From NCBI GenBank assembly GCA_030041195.1, contig JASHOI010000354.1, positions 1 to 10,225 on the forward strand: DNA of 10,225 nucleotides, read 5' to 3'. Shown one piece after another: positions 1 through 4,798 of the stretch. The stretch comes from Streptosporangiaceae bacterium (GTDB lineage: Bacteria; Actinomycetota; Actinomycetes; Streptosporangiales; Streptosporangiaceae). Position 1 is the stretch's first letter; each line of letters opens with the position of its first letter. A program made the translations under genes and the position numbers. The notes below the pieces were generated by a model. It worked only from the letters and a program-made list of their open reading frames with translations, was not told where the DNA came from and searched no databases.

Positions 1-1528
1 GCGGGCCGCCAGCGTAGGACTCGGGCGAGACGTGCAGCACGCACGCCCCGTAGCTGGTCCCGCTCATCCGCGCGTCCGAGATCCGCACCATGTCCCTGAC
101 CCCGTCGGCGAGCAGGTACCTGGGGATCGGCAGCTGGCCGTACTCCGGCATGCCGGGGCCGCCGAGCGGGCCGGTGTTCCGCAGCACCAGCACCGAGTCG
201 GGTGTGATCTGCAGCGACGGGTCGTCGATGTGATCCCTGATGTGCTGGTAGCTGTCGAACACGACCGCGGGCCCGGTGTGCTTGAGCAGCCGCGGCTCGG
301 CCGCGATGTGCTTGATCACCGCGCCGCCGGGGGCCAGGTTGCCGCGCAGCACCGCGACCCCTCCCTCCGCCGACAGCGCCTGGTCGGGTGCCCGGATGAC
401 GTCCTCGTTGTGCACCGCCGCGCCGTCGAGCAACTCGCCAAGCGTCTTGCCGGTAACCGTGAGCCGGCCCAGATGCAGCGCCCCCGGCACGGTCGCGAGC
501 TGGGCGAGCAGCGCGGGCAGGCCGCCGGCGTAGTAGAAGTCCTCCATCAGATACGCGCCGCCCGGCCGGATGTTCGCCAGCACCGGAACCCGCCGCGCGA
601 TCGCGTCGAAGTCATCCAGGGTCAGCGCCACCCCGCTGCGCCCGGCCATCGCGATCAGATGGATCAGCGCGTTCGTCGAGCCACCCAGCGCCAGCACGGT
701 CGCCGCCGCGTCCTCGAAGGCCTCCCGGGTCAGGATCTGATCCGGGCCCAGACCCTCCCAGGCCATCTCGACGACCCGCCGCCCGGTCGCAACGGCCATC
801 CGGTAGTGCGCCGAGTCCACCGCCGGGATCGACGCCGCGCCGGGCAGCGTCATGCCCAGCGCCTCGGCCGCCGACGTCATCGTCGAGGCCGTGCCCATCG
901 TCATGCAGTGCCCGGGCGAACGGGCGATGCCGCCCTCGAGCTCGGTCAGCTCGCACTCGCCGATCAGCCCAGCCCGGTAGTCGTCCCAGTACTTCCACAG
1001 CGAGGTGCCGCTGCCCAGCGGCTGGCCGCGGAAGTTGCCGCGCAGCATCGGACCGGCCGGCAGGTAGATCGCCGGGACGCCCGCGCTGGCGGCGCCCATC
1101 AGCAGCGCCGGGGTGGTCTTGTCACACCCGCCCATCAGCACCGCGCCATCGATGGGGTACGAGCGCAGCAGCTCCTCCGCCTCCATCGACAGCAGGTTGC
1201 GGTACAGCATCGGCGTGGGCTTCTGGAAGCTCTCCGAGAGGGTCCCGACCGGGAACTCGAATGGGACGCCGCCGGCCTCGAGCACGCCGCGCCGGACCTG
1301 GTCGGCGCGCTCGCGCAGGTGCATGTGGCAGGGGATGATCTCGTTCCAGGTGTTGATGATCGCGATGACCGGCTTGCCGAGGTGTTCCTCCGCAAGGTAG
1401 CCGAGCTGGCGCATGCGCGCGCGGTGGCCGAAGAGCCGCATGCCGACATCGCCGAACGACTCGCCGGGGCCACCGAACCACCGGTAGCTGCGGAGCTCCT
1501 GCGCTGTCTTGCGAGGCTTCGTGGTCAT
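1..1528 (-). CDS. IlvD/Edd-family dehydratase, probably a sugar-acid (L-arabinonate-type) dehydratase; 3' end cut by window edge
   Basis: Enzymes of this family remove water from dihydroxy or polyhydroxy acids to give 2-keto acids, using an Fe-S cluster and Mg2+ in the cytoplasm. I translated 509 residues; the family is usually about 570-590, so roughly the last 65-80 are outside the window. Visible landmarks are Cys67 (IIPCHMH), Cys135 and Lys137 (MGGCDKTTP), Cys208 (SPGHCMTMGTAS) and Ser489 (ISDARMSGT). These match the three cluster cysteines, the metal-binding lysine and the catalytic serine of the family. The N-terminus (RSYRWFGG, then LFGHRARMRQLGY) and IINTWNEI..CHMHLRERA resemble sugar-acid dehydratases more than the branched-chain amino acid enzyme IlvD. 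The ATG at 1528-1526 is preceded by AGAGGAG (1540-1534) at good spacing; an out-of-frame ATG at 1533 stops at once. The exact substrate is inferred and could be another aldonate. It is divergent from the GntR regulator at 2283. Confidence 0.88.
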   Translation of the reverse strand, partial: MTTKPRKTAQELRSYRWFGGPGESFGDVGMRLFGHRARMRQLGYLAEEHLGKPVIAIINTWNEIIPCHMHLRERADQVRRGVLEAGGVPFEFPVGTLSESFQKPTPMLYRNLLSMEAEELLRSYPIDGAVLMGGCDKTTPALLMGAASAGVPAIYLPAGPMLRGNFRGQPLGSGTSLWKYWDDYRAGLIGECELTELEGGIARSPGHCMTMGTASTMTSAAEALGMTLPGAASIPAVDSAHYRMAVATGRRVVEMAWEGLGPDQILTREAFEDAAATVLALGGSTNALIHLIAMAGRSGVALTLDDFDAIARRVPVLANIRPGGAYLMEDFYYAGGLPALLAQLATVPGALHLGRLTVTGKTLGELLDGAAVHNEDVIRAPDQALSAEGGVAVLRGNLAPGGAVIKHIAAEPRLLKHTGPAVVFDSYQHIRDHIDDPSLQITPDSVLVLRNTGPLGGPGMPEYGQLPIPRYLLADGVRDMVRISDARMSGTSYGACVLHVSPESYAGGP

Positions 1529-1584
1529 CGCATCTCCTCTGGGTTCCGGTACCTGCGCGCCGTGCCACCGGCGCCAGGGTTCGA

Positions 1585-1670
1585 CCTGCCGCGACCGCTC
1601 GGCCTGGCGCGGCCGCCGGCCTGGCGGGACCGCCGGCCTGCCGCGACCGCCGGCCTGCCGCGACCGCCGG
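1585..1670. repeat. 17-bp GC-rich tandem repeat, about five copies
   Basis: The unit CCTGCCGCGACCGCCGG occurs exactly at 1637-1653 and 1654-1670. Slightly diverged copies are at 1620-1636, 1603-1619 and 1585-1602 (the last is 18 bp, with CTCGG in place of CCGG). The array lies just upstream of the dehydratase start, inside its probable 5' leader. Because 17 is not a multiple of three, the array is unlikely to encode a protein repeat. Its role is unknown; it may be slippage-prone sequence. Confidence 0.85.
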
Positions 1671-1779
1671 CCTCCCAGCACTCTTCGCACCGGTTCCCGC
1701 CGACGGGCCCGGGTCCAGACGGCCGAACTGGCGGAGCGCCGGAAGCTGTCCATCCCCGGTGGCACTCGCCCTCGTGTCC

Positions 1780-1800
1780 GCCGCCAGTCGGCGGCCTTTT
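1780..1800 (+). terminator. Small terminator-like hairpin with T-tract, rightward
   Basis: GCCGCC (1780-1785) pairs with GGCGGC (1790-1795) around an AGTC loop and is followed by CTTTT. The shape is that of a short intrinsic terminator reading rightward. No rightward gene ends here, so it could only stop transcription antisense to the dehydratase, or it could be chance in GC-rich DNA. Confidence 0.35.
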
Positions 1801-1810
1801 CCGAGGAACG

Positions 1811-1819
1811 TCTATATCA
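1811..1819 (-). promoter_or_regulatory. Candidate extended -10 promoter box for the dehydratase
   Basis: Read leftward, this is TGATATAGA, which fits an extended -10 box (TG-N-TATAGA). No good -35 box is seen 16-18 bp upstream. It adjoins the dyad CATG-T-CATG (1818-1826) and CGATCG (1829-1834), which could bind a regulator. Transcription from here would give a leader of about 275 nt containing the 17-bp repeats. A second leftward candidate is TTGCAC (2036-2031) with GATAAT (2011-2006), though its 19-bp spacer is long. Confidence 0.3.
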
Positions 1820-2073
1820 TGTCATGTACGATCGAAATTCCGGTAGCCCCGGTGCTTCAGGCCGCCGAGGCTTCGGCCGCGACGTGTGCGGGTTCGGCGG
1901 GCGACGCGCCCGGTTCGGCCAGCGGCGTGTCCGGGTTCGGCCAGCGGCGCGCGCGGGTTCGGGCTGGCCGCGCGGCGATTCGCCGCCGTGGCAGCGGCCC
2001 GGCAAATTATCATCAATCCGTCATAGCCGAGTGCAAGCCCGATCGTGTAGTAAACCATGCAGGATGTTTATGA
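1819..2073 (+). CDS. Doubtful small ORF of unknown function
   Basis: A frame from ATG 1819 (84 residues, MSCTIEIPVAPVLQ...) has a GAGGAA at 1803-1808 about ten bases upstream, an acceptable ribosome binding site. After the first 20 residues it becomes Ala/Gly/Arg-rich and is built largely from the 21/22-bp DNA repeat, which is not a multiple of three. No domain is recognised and no signal peptide is obvious. It is most likely not a gene; it is recorded because it is the only frame in this gap with a plausible start. Confidence 0.15.
   Translation: MSCTIEIPVAPVLQAAEASAATCAGSAGDAPGSASGVSGFGQRRARVRAGRAAIRRRGSGPANYHQSVIAECKPDRVVNHAGCL
1891..1962. repeat. 21/22-bp tandem repeat with GGTTCGG core, four copies
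   Basis: GGTTCGG begins at 1891, 1912, 1934 and 1956, giving periods of 21, 22 and 22 bp. The spacers are related: the second and third copies share GGTTCGGCCAGCGGCG. The array ends next to a hairpin (GCGGCG-ATT-CGCCGC, 1972-1986). The spacing is about two helical turns, so the cores fall on one face of the DNA, which would suit cooperative protein binding. That function is speculative. Confidence 0.75.
2051..2070. promoter_or_regulatory. Inverted repeat TAAAC-N10-GTTTA
   Basis: TAAAC (2051-2055) and GTTTA (2066-2070) form a 20-bp dyad in an AT-richer island of an otherwise very GC-rich region. The spacing suits a dimeric regulator. It may be chance; nothing else supports it. Confidence 0.25.
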
Positions 2074-2137
2074 GTCCAGCCTGCCGATAGGCGCGGACGG
2101 AGGGCCATTCTCTGGCGGCTATGCGGCCGTCAGGGGC

Positions 2138-2165
2138 TTGACAGCGGCCCACAATGGGTTATGCG
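2138..2165 (+). promoter_or_regulatory. Weak candidate promoter upstream of the GntR gene
   Basis: A perfect TTGACA (2138-2143) is followed after 16 bp by TATGCG (2160-2165), a poor -10 box. It would give a leader of about 110 nt before the GntR start at 2283. The TATCCT at 2246-2251 is an alternative -10 box closer to the gene. Confidence 0.3.
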
Positions 2166-2228
2166 AAACCCATCCAGCGGACGATGGCGCTGTCGGCCGC
2201 GGGCGCGCGCGGCTCATCGGCCGAAGGC

Positions 2229-2242
2229 AATCGCATACGATT
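2229..2242. promoter_or_regulatory. Palindrome AATCG-CATA-CGATT, candidate GntR operator
   Basis: This perfect 14-bp dyad sits 40 bp before the GntR start. It lies directly upstream of TATCCT (2246-2251), a TANNNT-type -10 candidate, so a bound dimer would cover the promoter spacer. Autorepression from a short AT-rich palindrome of this look is usual in FCD-type GntR regulators. The half-site TCGTAT (reverse strand, 2240-2235) recurs at 3035-3040 before the next gene. Binding is inferred, not shown. Confidence 0.5.
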
Positions 2243-2272
2243 TGCTATCCTTAGTACTGCGACCTGCGAAGC

Positions 2273-2276
2273 GAGG
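2273..2276 (+). promoter_or_regulatory. Ribosome binding site fixing the GntR start
   Basis: GAGG lies six bases before ATG 2283. This supports that ATG over the in-frame ATG at 2154, which has no such site and would place the operator palindrome inside the gene. AGGATA (2274-2279), overlapping the site, is complementary to TATCCT at 2246-2251, so the leader RNA could fold over it. Confidence 0.6.
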
Positions 2277-2282
2277 ATAAGG

Positions 2283-2975
2283 ATGACCCAGGCCCTAAGC
2301 AAGGCTGACATCACCTATGCGCTGCTGAAAGAGCGCATCATCAACGGGATGTACGGCCCCGGGTACCGAGTGGTCATCGACCAGCTTGCCCGGGAGACAG
2401 GCATCAGCCCGAGCCCGTGGCGGGAGGCGATACGCCGCCTCGAGGCCGAGGGATGGCTCGAGTTCGTGCCCAAGGTCGGGGCCAGGGTTACCACGTTTGA
2501 CACGAACGCGTACGCACAGACCATGCAGGTGCTGGCGCGGCTGGAGGGGTACGCCACCGCGCTCGCGATACCTCAGCTCACGCCGGAGACAATTGAGGCG
2601 GCGCGCGAGGTCAATCGCCAGATGACGCAGGCGCTTGCCGATTTCGACCCGGTGCGGTTCACCGAGCTGAATCGCGAGTTCCACTTCATCCTTTACGAAC
2701 GCTGCGGCGATTCCCACCTGTACAGCCTGATTGCCGCCGAGTGGAGCAGGCTGGACATGATCAGGCGCGCGGCGTTCTCTCACGTTCCGGGGCGAGCCCG
2801 CGCGTCGGTGATCGAGCACGACGCGCTCCTCAACCTGCTCGTTGCGGACGGGCGGAGCTTCGACGCGGTCGAGGCCGCCGCGCGGCAGCACAAGCTCAAC
2901 ACGCTGCAAGCCGTCTACATGCACGAAGCATCGGCCGAGGCGCTCACCGGCCACCAGGCGGCACCGGCAGGATAG
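2283..2975 (+). CDS. GntR-family transcriptional regulator, FCD (FadR-type) subfamily
   Basis: This is a 230-residue DNA-binding regulator, a normal length for the subfamily. Residues about 8-71 form the winged helix-turn-helix; ISPSPWREAIRRLEAEGWLE is the recognition-helix region, matching the family pattern 'vSrtPVReALrrLeaeGlv'. Residues about 78-215 form the all-helical FCD ligand domain. Its usual metal/carboxylate site is seen as Asn130 and His134 (ELNREFH), His179 (IEHDALL) and His203 (ARQHKLN); Asn replaces the common Asp, which many members tolerate. FCD regulators usually sense small carboxylates such as sugar acids, lactate or keto acids, which fits the divergent sugar-acid dehydratase. 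Ligand and targets are inferred. Two strong hairpins follow the stop codon directly, so the gene may be transcribed alone. Confidence 0.9.
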   Translation: MTQALSKADITYALLKERIINGMYGPGYRVVIDQLARETGISPSPWREAIRRLEAEGWLEFVPKVGARVTTFDTNAYAQTMQVLARLEGYATALAIPQLTPETIEAAREVNRQMTQALADFDPVRFTELNREFHFILYERCGDSHLYSLIAAEWSRLDMIRRAAFSHVPGRARASVIEHDALLNLLVADGRSFDAVEAAARQHKLNTLQAVYMHEASAEALTGHQAAPAG

Positions 2976-2998
2976 CGGGCGGCGAGCGCGCCGCCCGC
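2975..2998 (+). terminator. 10-bp perfect GC hairpin at the GntR stop codon
   Basis: GCGGGCGGCG (2975-2984) pairs fully with CGCCGCCCGC (2989-2998) around an AGCG loop. It starts on the last base of the stop codon. There is no T-tract, as is common for terminator-like hairpins in GC-rich actinobacteria. Efficiency as a terminator is inferred. Confidence 0.6.
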
Positions 2999-3013
2999 GC
3001 TGCGCGGCAGCGC
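2997..3013 (+). terminator. Second hairpin, abutting the first
   Basis: GCGCTGC (2997-3003) pairs perfectly with GCAGCGC (3007-3013) around a GCG loop. It overlaps the foot of the previous hairpin by two bases, so the pair would stack or compete. Together they make read-through into the next gene less likely. Confidence 0.5.
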
Positions 3014-3019
3014 CTGCCG

Positions 3020-3043
3020 ATGTCGTAGACAATGTCGTATAGC
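3020..3043 (+). promoter_or_regulatory. Candidate operator/promoter before the SnoaL-like gene
   Basis: The palindrome TGTC-GTA-GACA (3021-3031) overlaps a direct repeat of ATGTCGTA (3020-3027 and 3032-3039), and TATAGC (3038-3043) could be a -10 box. TCGTAT (3035-3040) also occurs in reverse in the palindrome before the GntR gene, so one regulator may bind both places. No clear -35 box is visible. Confidence 0.4.
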
Positions 3044-3062
3044 CAGACTCGTGCCGTCAGAC

Positions 3063-3067
3063 GGGGG
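3063..3067 (+). promoter_or_regulatory. Ribosome binding site supporting the GTG start at 3074
   Basis: GGGGG lies six bases before GTG 3074. The alternative in-frame ATG at 3032 has no purine-rich site and falls inside the candidate operator/promoter. Confidence 0.45.
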
Positions 3068-3073
3068 TTTGCC

Positions 3074-3706
3074 GTGACCGGATCCGACGCGTCGGCCGCC
3101 GAGCTTGCCCTGGCCCTGGACAAGCTGCAGATCTTTGAGCTCGTGCGGATGGAGCGGCTGTGGCGGGACCTCGGCGAGTGGGACAAGCTCGCTGAGGCGT
3201 ACACCGGTGACGCGGTCATCCGGACCGCCTGGTTCCACGGGAACGCCGGGGAGTTTGCCGAAGCCTCCAGGGTCATGGCCGGTCGCGGCCGTCACAGCAA
3301 GCACCCGATCTGGCCCGTATACGCGCGGGTCAACGGCGACCGGGCCCTGGTGGAGAGCCGGGCCGAGATCCAGAACAGGGGCGAGATCGGCGGCGTGGCC
3401 GTGGACACGACGCAGTACGTCCGGTTCTGCTCCCGGGTATGCCGCACCCCCGCCGGATGGCGCCTCGGCAGCTTTGAGGGGATCTACGAGAAGGGAACGG
3501 TCGCCCCGGTCAACCCCGCCGACGCCGTGCCCATTGACTGGGCAGAGGTGACGGCCGCCACCCCGCGGACCTCCTACCAGCTTCACGCATGGGCGCTGGC
3601 CAGGCGGGGGTACACGGTCGGTGACGACCTGCTCGGCGATGACCGGCCCGAGCAGGTGCGGGATTTCTACGCCGCCGAGAACGCCTGGCTGCTTGGCCGC
3701 GAGTGA
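3074..3706 (+). CDS. SnoaL-like (NTF2-fold) domain protein, function unknown
   Basis: From GTG 3074 the product has 210 residues (224 if ATG 3032 is used). The first about 140 fit an NTF2-like/SnoaL_4-type domain: a helical start (ELALALDKLQIFELVRMERLWRDLGEWDKLAEAYTGDAVI in two blocks, residues 10-49), a central HSKHPIWPVYARVNGDRALVES (74-95) of the kind seen as 'H..g...v.v.GD.A.v.s', and a beta-rich end (YVRFCSRVCRTPAGWRLGSFEGIYEK, 115-140). The fold forms a small cone-shaped pocket used by isomerases, cyclases, dehydratases and dioxygenase beta subunits. No known catalytic set is clear, so no reaction is assigned. The C-terminal about 70 residues (Trp/Tyr/Asp-rich) extend beyond the core fold. 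No signal peptide or membrane segment is seen, so it is cytoplasmic. Its position behind the GntR gene suggests joint regulation, but hairpins separate them. Confidence 0.75.
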   Translation: MTGSDASAAELALALDKLQIFELVRMERLWRDLGEWDKLAEAYTGDAVIRTAWFHGNAGEFAEASRVMAGRGRHSKHPIWPVYARVNGDRALVESRAEIQNRGEIGGVAVDTTQYVRFCSRVCRTPAGWRLGSFEGIYEKGTVAPVNPADAVPIDWAEVTAATPRTSYQLHAWALARRGYTVGDDLLGDDRPEQVRDFYAAENAWLLGRE

Positions 3707-3753
3707 CGAGCGCGGACGCGCAATGCGGTCGTGGGCACCACCACCGTGTAACA

Positions 3754-3783
3754 GGAACAGCGTGGGTCCCACGACACTGTTCC
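3754..3783. terminator. Long hairpin between convergent genes, probable bidirectional terminator
   Basis: GGAACAG (3754-3760) pairs with CTGTTCC (3777-3783), and inside it CGTGG (3761-3765) pairs with CCACG (3769-3773), with an ACA bulge on the 3' side. It lies 48 bp after the SnoaL-like stop, between two convergent genes, where a terminator is expected. There is no T-tract. Its right arm is also the start of the first 41-bp repeat. Confidence 0.6.
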
Positions 3784-3860
3784 GGCGCGCTGCGGCGGGC
3801 GGGCGGAAGTGGAAGGTCGCTGTTCGGGCGCGCTGCGGCGGGTGGCCGGAAGTGGAAGGT
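3777..3860. repeat. Tandem duplication, two 41-bp copies, period 43
   Basis: Copies at 3777-3817 and 3820-3860 match at 38 of 41 positions, differing at positions 7, 24 and 27. Both begin CTGTTC, run through GCGCGCTGCGGCGGG and end GGAAGTGGAAGGT. The length is not a multiple of three and no gene covers it. It looks like a recent local duplication in intergenic DNA. Confidence 0.85.
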
Positions 3861-3915
3861 TGGCGGAGAGATGCGTCAGCGGCGGTTTCCGGGGCGGGGG
3901 AGCGCGTCAGAGATG

Positions 3916-3955
3916 GGCGAGCGCGGCGTTAGCAGGAGGCGAGCGCGGCGTTAGC
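3916..3955. repeat. 18-bp direct repeat, period 22, copying the 3' end of the tetR gene
   Basis: GGCGAGCGCGGCGTTAGC occurs exactly at 3916-3933 and 3938-3955. The right copy includes the TetR stop codon (TTA at 3951-3953 on this strand). The left copy therefore carries a displaced duplicate of the gene's end, including a second TTA. Confidence 0.85.
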
Positions 3956-4628
3956 CGGGCAGTTTCCGGCCGCCGGCCCAGTGCCCGGCAAGGGCGGGCA
4001 CGACCGCGTCCACGTAGGCATCGAACGCATCGGCCATCGCCTCCGGGCGGCCATCCTCGGTTCGCTGCCAGTCCTCGTTGGCCAGGAGGGCGAGCGAGGC
4101 GATCACCGCGGTGAGCACGCGGGGCCGCCGGTCCGTGGCCGGGTCGACGCCCTCCCGCCGGGCCAGTACCTCGATGATCTCGCCGTCGCGCTCATGGACG
4201 GCGCTGAGGTAGGCGGCCAGCAGCGATGGGGTGGAGTCGATCAGCCGCATCGCCGACAGGTAGGAGGGCGGGTCCACTGTGCTGTCCGCCACCTCGCGCA
4301 GCGACATGTGGAACGCCTGGCGAGCCGCGGTAAGCGGATCCTCCTGCGGTGGCCTGGCCGCGAGCGCCTCGGTGAACGTGGCCGTCCCGTCGCGCACGAA
4401 GGACAGGACCAGATCCTCCTTGCTGGCGAAATAGCGGAAGAAGGTCCGCTCCGAGACATCGACGGCATCGGTTATCTCGCGCACCGACGTGTGATGAAAT
4501 CCCCGGCGCTCGAACAGGCCCATCGCCGCTTCGATCAGGGCCTCCCTGGTGCGCTGCTTCTTGCGCTGCCGCCGGCCCGCCTCCGGCTCGCCCGGCTGGC
4601 CGGGCTCGGCCACTGTGATCTGGGTCAC
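3951..4628 (-). CDS. TetR-family transcriptional repressor, likely regulator of the divergent MFS exporter
   Basis: From GTG 4628 the product has 225 residues, typical for the family. After a basic N-terminal tail (GRRQRKKQRTREALIEAA, residues 18-35), residues about 26-72 form the helix-turn-helix. TSVREITDAVDVSERTFFRYF (47-67) followed by ASKEDLV is the classic TetR core. The rest is the helical ligand and dimer domain (including FTEALAARP, YLSAMRLIDSTPSLLAAYLSAVHERDGEIIEVLARREG), which varies with ligand, so the effector cannot be named. GTG 4628 is preceded by GGAGG (4638-4634) at five bases. Upstream in-frame ATGs (4694, 4682, 4664, 4649) lack good sites, and the first two would put the operator inside the gene. 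The two palindromes in the divergent region fit autoregulation plus repression of the exporter. Confidence 0.9.
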   Translation of the reverse strand: MTQITVAEPGQPGEPEAGRRQRKKQRTREALIEAAMGLFERRGFHHTSVREITDAVDVSERTFFRYFASKEDLVLSFVRDGTATFTEALAARPPQEDPLTAARQAFHMSLREVADSTVDPPSYLSAMRLIDSTPSLLAAYLSAVHERDGEIIEVLARREGVDPATDRRPRVLTAVIASLALLANEDWQRTEDGRPEAMADAFDAYVDAVVPALAGHWAGGRKLPG

Positions 4629-4633
4629 GGGCA

Positions 4634-4638
4634 CCTCC
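4634..4638 (-). promoter_or_regulatory. Ribosome binding site deciding the TetR start
   Basis: GGAGG read leftward lies five bases before GTG 4628. It is the best site in the upstream region and argues against the longer ATG starts up to 4694. Confidence 0.65.
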
Positions 4639-4647
4639 GGTCGCCTC

Positions 4648-4676
4648 ATGATAGCTGGCCTCATGTTGTCAGCCAA
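4648..4676 (-). promoter_or_regulatory. Candidate tetR promoter
   Basis: Read leftward, TTGGCT (4676-4671), a 17-bp spacer and TATCAT (4653-4648) make a fair promoter (4/6 and 5/6 matches). Its -35 box lies within the palindrome at 4667-4681, so repressor binding there would block it. The predicted leader is only about a dozen bases. Confidence 0.5.
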
Positions 4677-4681
4677 TGACA
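4667..4681. promoter_or_regulatory. TetR operator candidate 1
   Basis: TGTCA-GCCAA-TGACA is a 15-bp dyad. Its reverse complement, TGTCATTGGCTGACA, matches operator candidate 2 at 14 of 15 positions. It overlaps the tetR -35 box and ends one base before the exporter's TTGACA box. Confidence 0.75.
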
Positions 4682-4682
4682 T

Positions 4683-4712
4683 TTGACAGTACATGAACGC
4701 GCTGACTAGGCT
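4683..4712 (+). promoter_or_regulatory. Candidate promoter for the MFS exporter
   Basis: TTGACA (4683-4688, perfect) is followed after 18 bp by TAGGCT (4707-4712, TANNNT type). Transcription would start near 4719, inside operator candidate 2. It is back to back with the tetR promoter. Confidence 0.55.
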
Positions 4713-4716
4713 GATC

Positions 4717-4731
4717 TGTCATTGGATGACA
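4717..4731. promoter_or_regulatory. TetR operator candidate 2
   Basis: TGTCAT-TGG-ATGACA is a perfect 15-bp palindrome covering the predicted transcription start of the exporter. It lies 50 bp centre to centre from candidate 1 (14/15 identity). Its right half is shared with a second palindrome, ATGAC-AATA-GTCAT (4726-4739). Confidence 0.75.
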
Positions 4732-4798
4732 ATAGTCATCGAGCGACAAGATCGCCTTGGCTGGCAGACGGCCGGACGTGCGCCGGGGAGGCCATCAC

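Larger units (their letters stand above)
1529..2282. other. 754-bp divergent intergenic region between dehydratase and GntR regulator
   Basis: I see no convincing gene here. From left to right it holds the dehydratase ribosome binding site, a 17-bp tandem repeat (1585-1670), a hairpin followed by four Ts (1780-1800), an AT-richer patch with dyads (1811-1834), a 21/22-bp tandem repeat (1891-1962), a GC hairpin (1972-1986), another AT-richer patch (2003-2025), a TAAAC/GTTTA inverted repeat (2051-2070), a TTGACA box (2138-2143) and the palindrome in front of the GntR gene (2229-2242). Open frames across it are short, rich in Arg/Pro/Gly/Ala and lack family features, so they are probably chance ORFs in GC-rich DNA. 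The weak exception is a frame starting at 1819. Confidence 0.7.

Noticed and set aside
32..1846. A 604-residue open frame on the plus strand over the dehydratase
   Set aside because: It is the antisense shadow of the dehydratase; the product is Arg/His/Pro/Gln-rich low-complexity sequence with no domain, while the opposite strand has full family motifs.
1585..1962. Tandem repeats considered as a CRISPR array
   Set aside because: Units are only 17-22 bp, adjacent and without unique spacers, and no cas gene is present.
2057..2254. A 65-residue frame before the GntR gene
   Set aside because: There is no ribosome binding site, it overlaps the candidate promoter and operator, and no domain is visible.
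2154..2282. N-terminal extension of the GntR regulator from ATG 2154
   Set aside because: No ribosome site; the extension would include the operator palindrome, and family members start close to the winged-helix domain, as ATG 2283 gives.
3621..3954. Overlapping short frames between the SnoaL-like and TetR genes
   Set aside because: They run through tandem duplications and hairpins, are Arg/Gly/Ala-rich and have no supported start.
3777..3955. Repeats considered as the ends of a mobile element or attachment sites
   Set aside because: They are adjacent direct duplications with no intervening transposase or integrase and no terminal inverted repeats.
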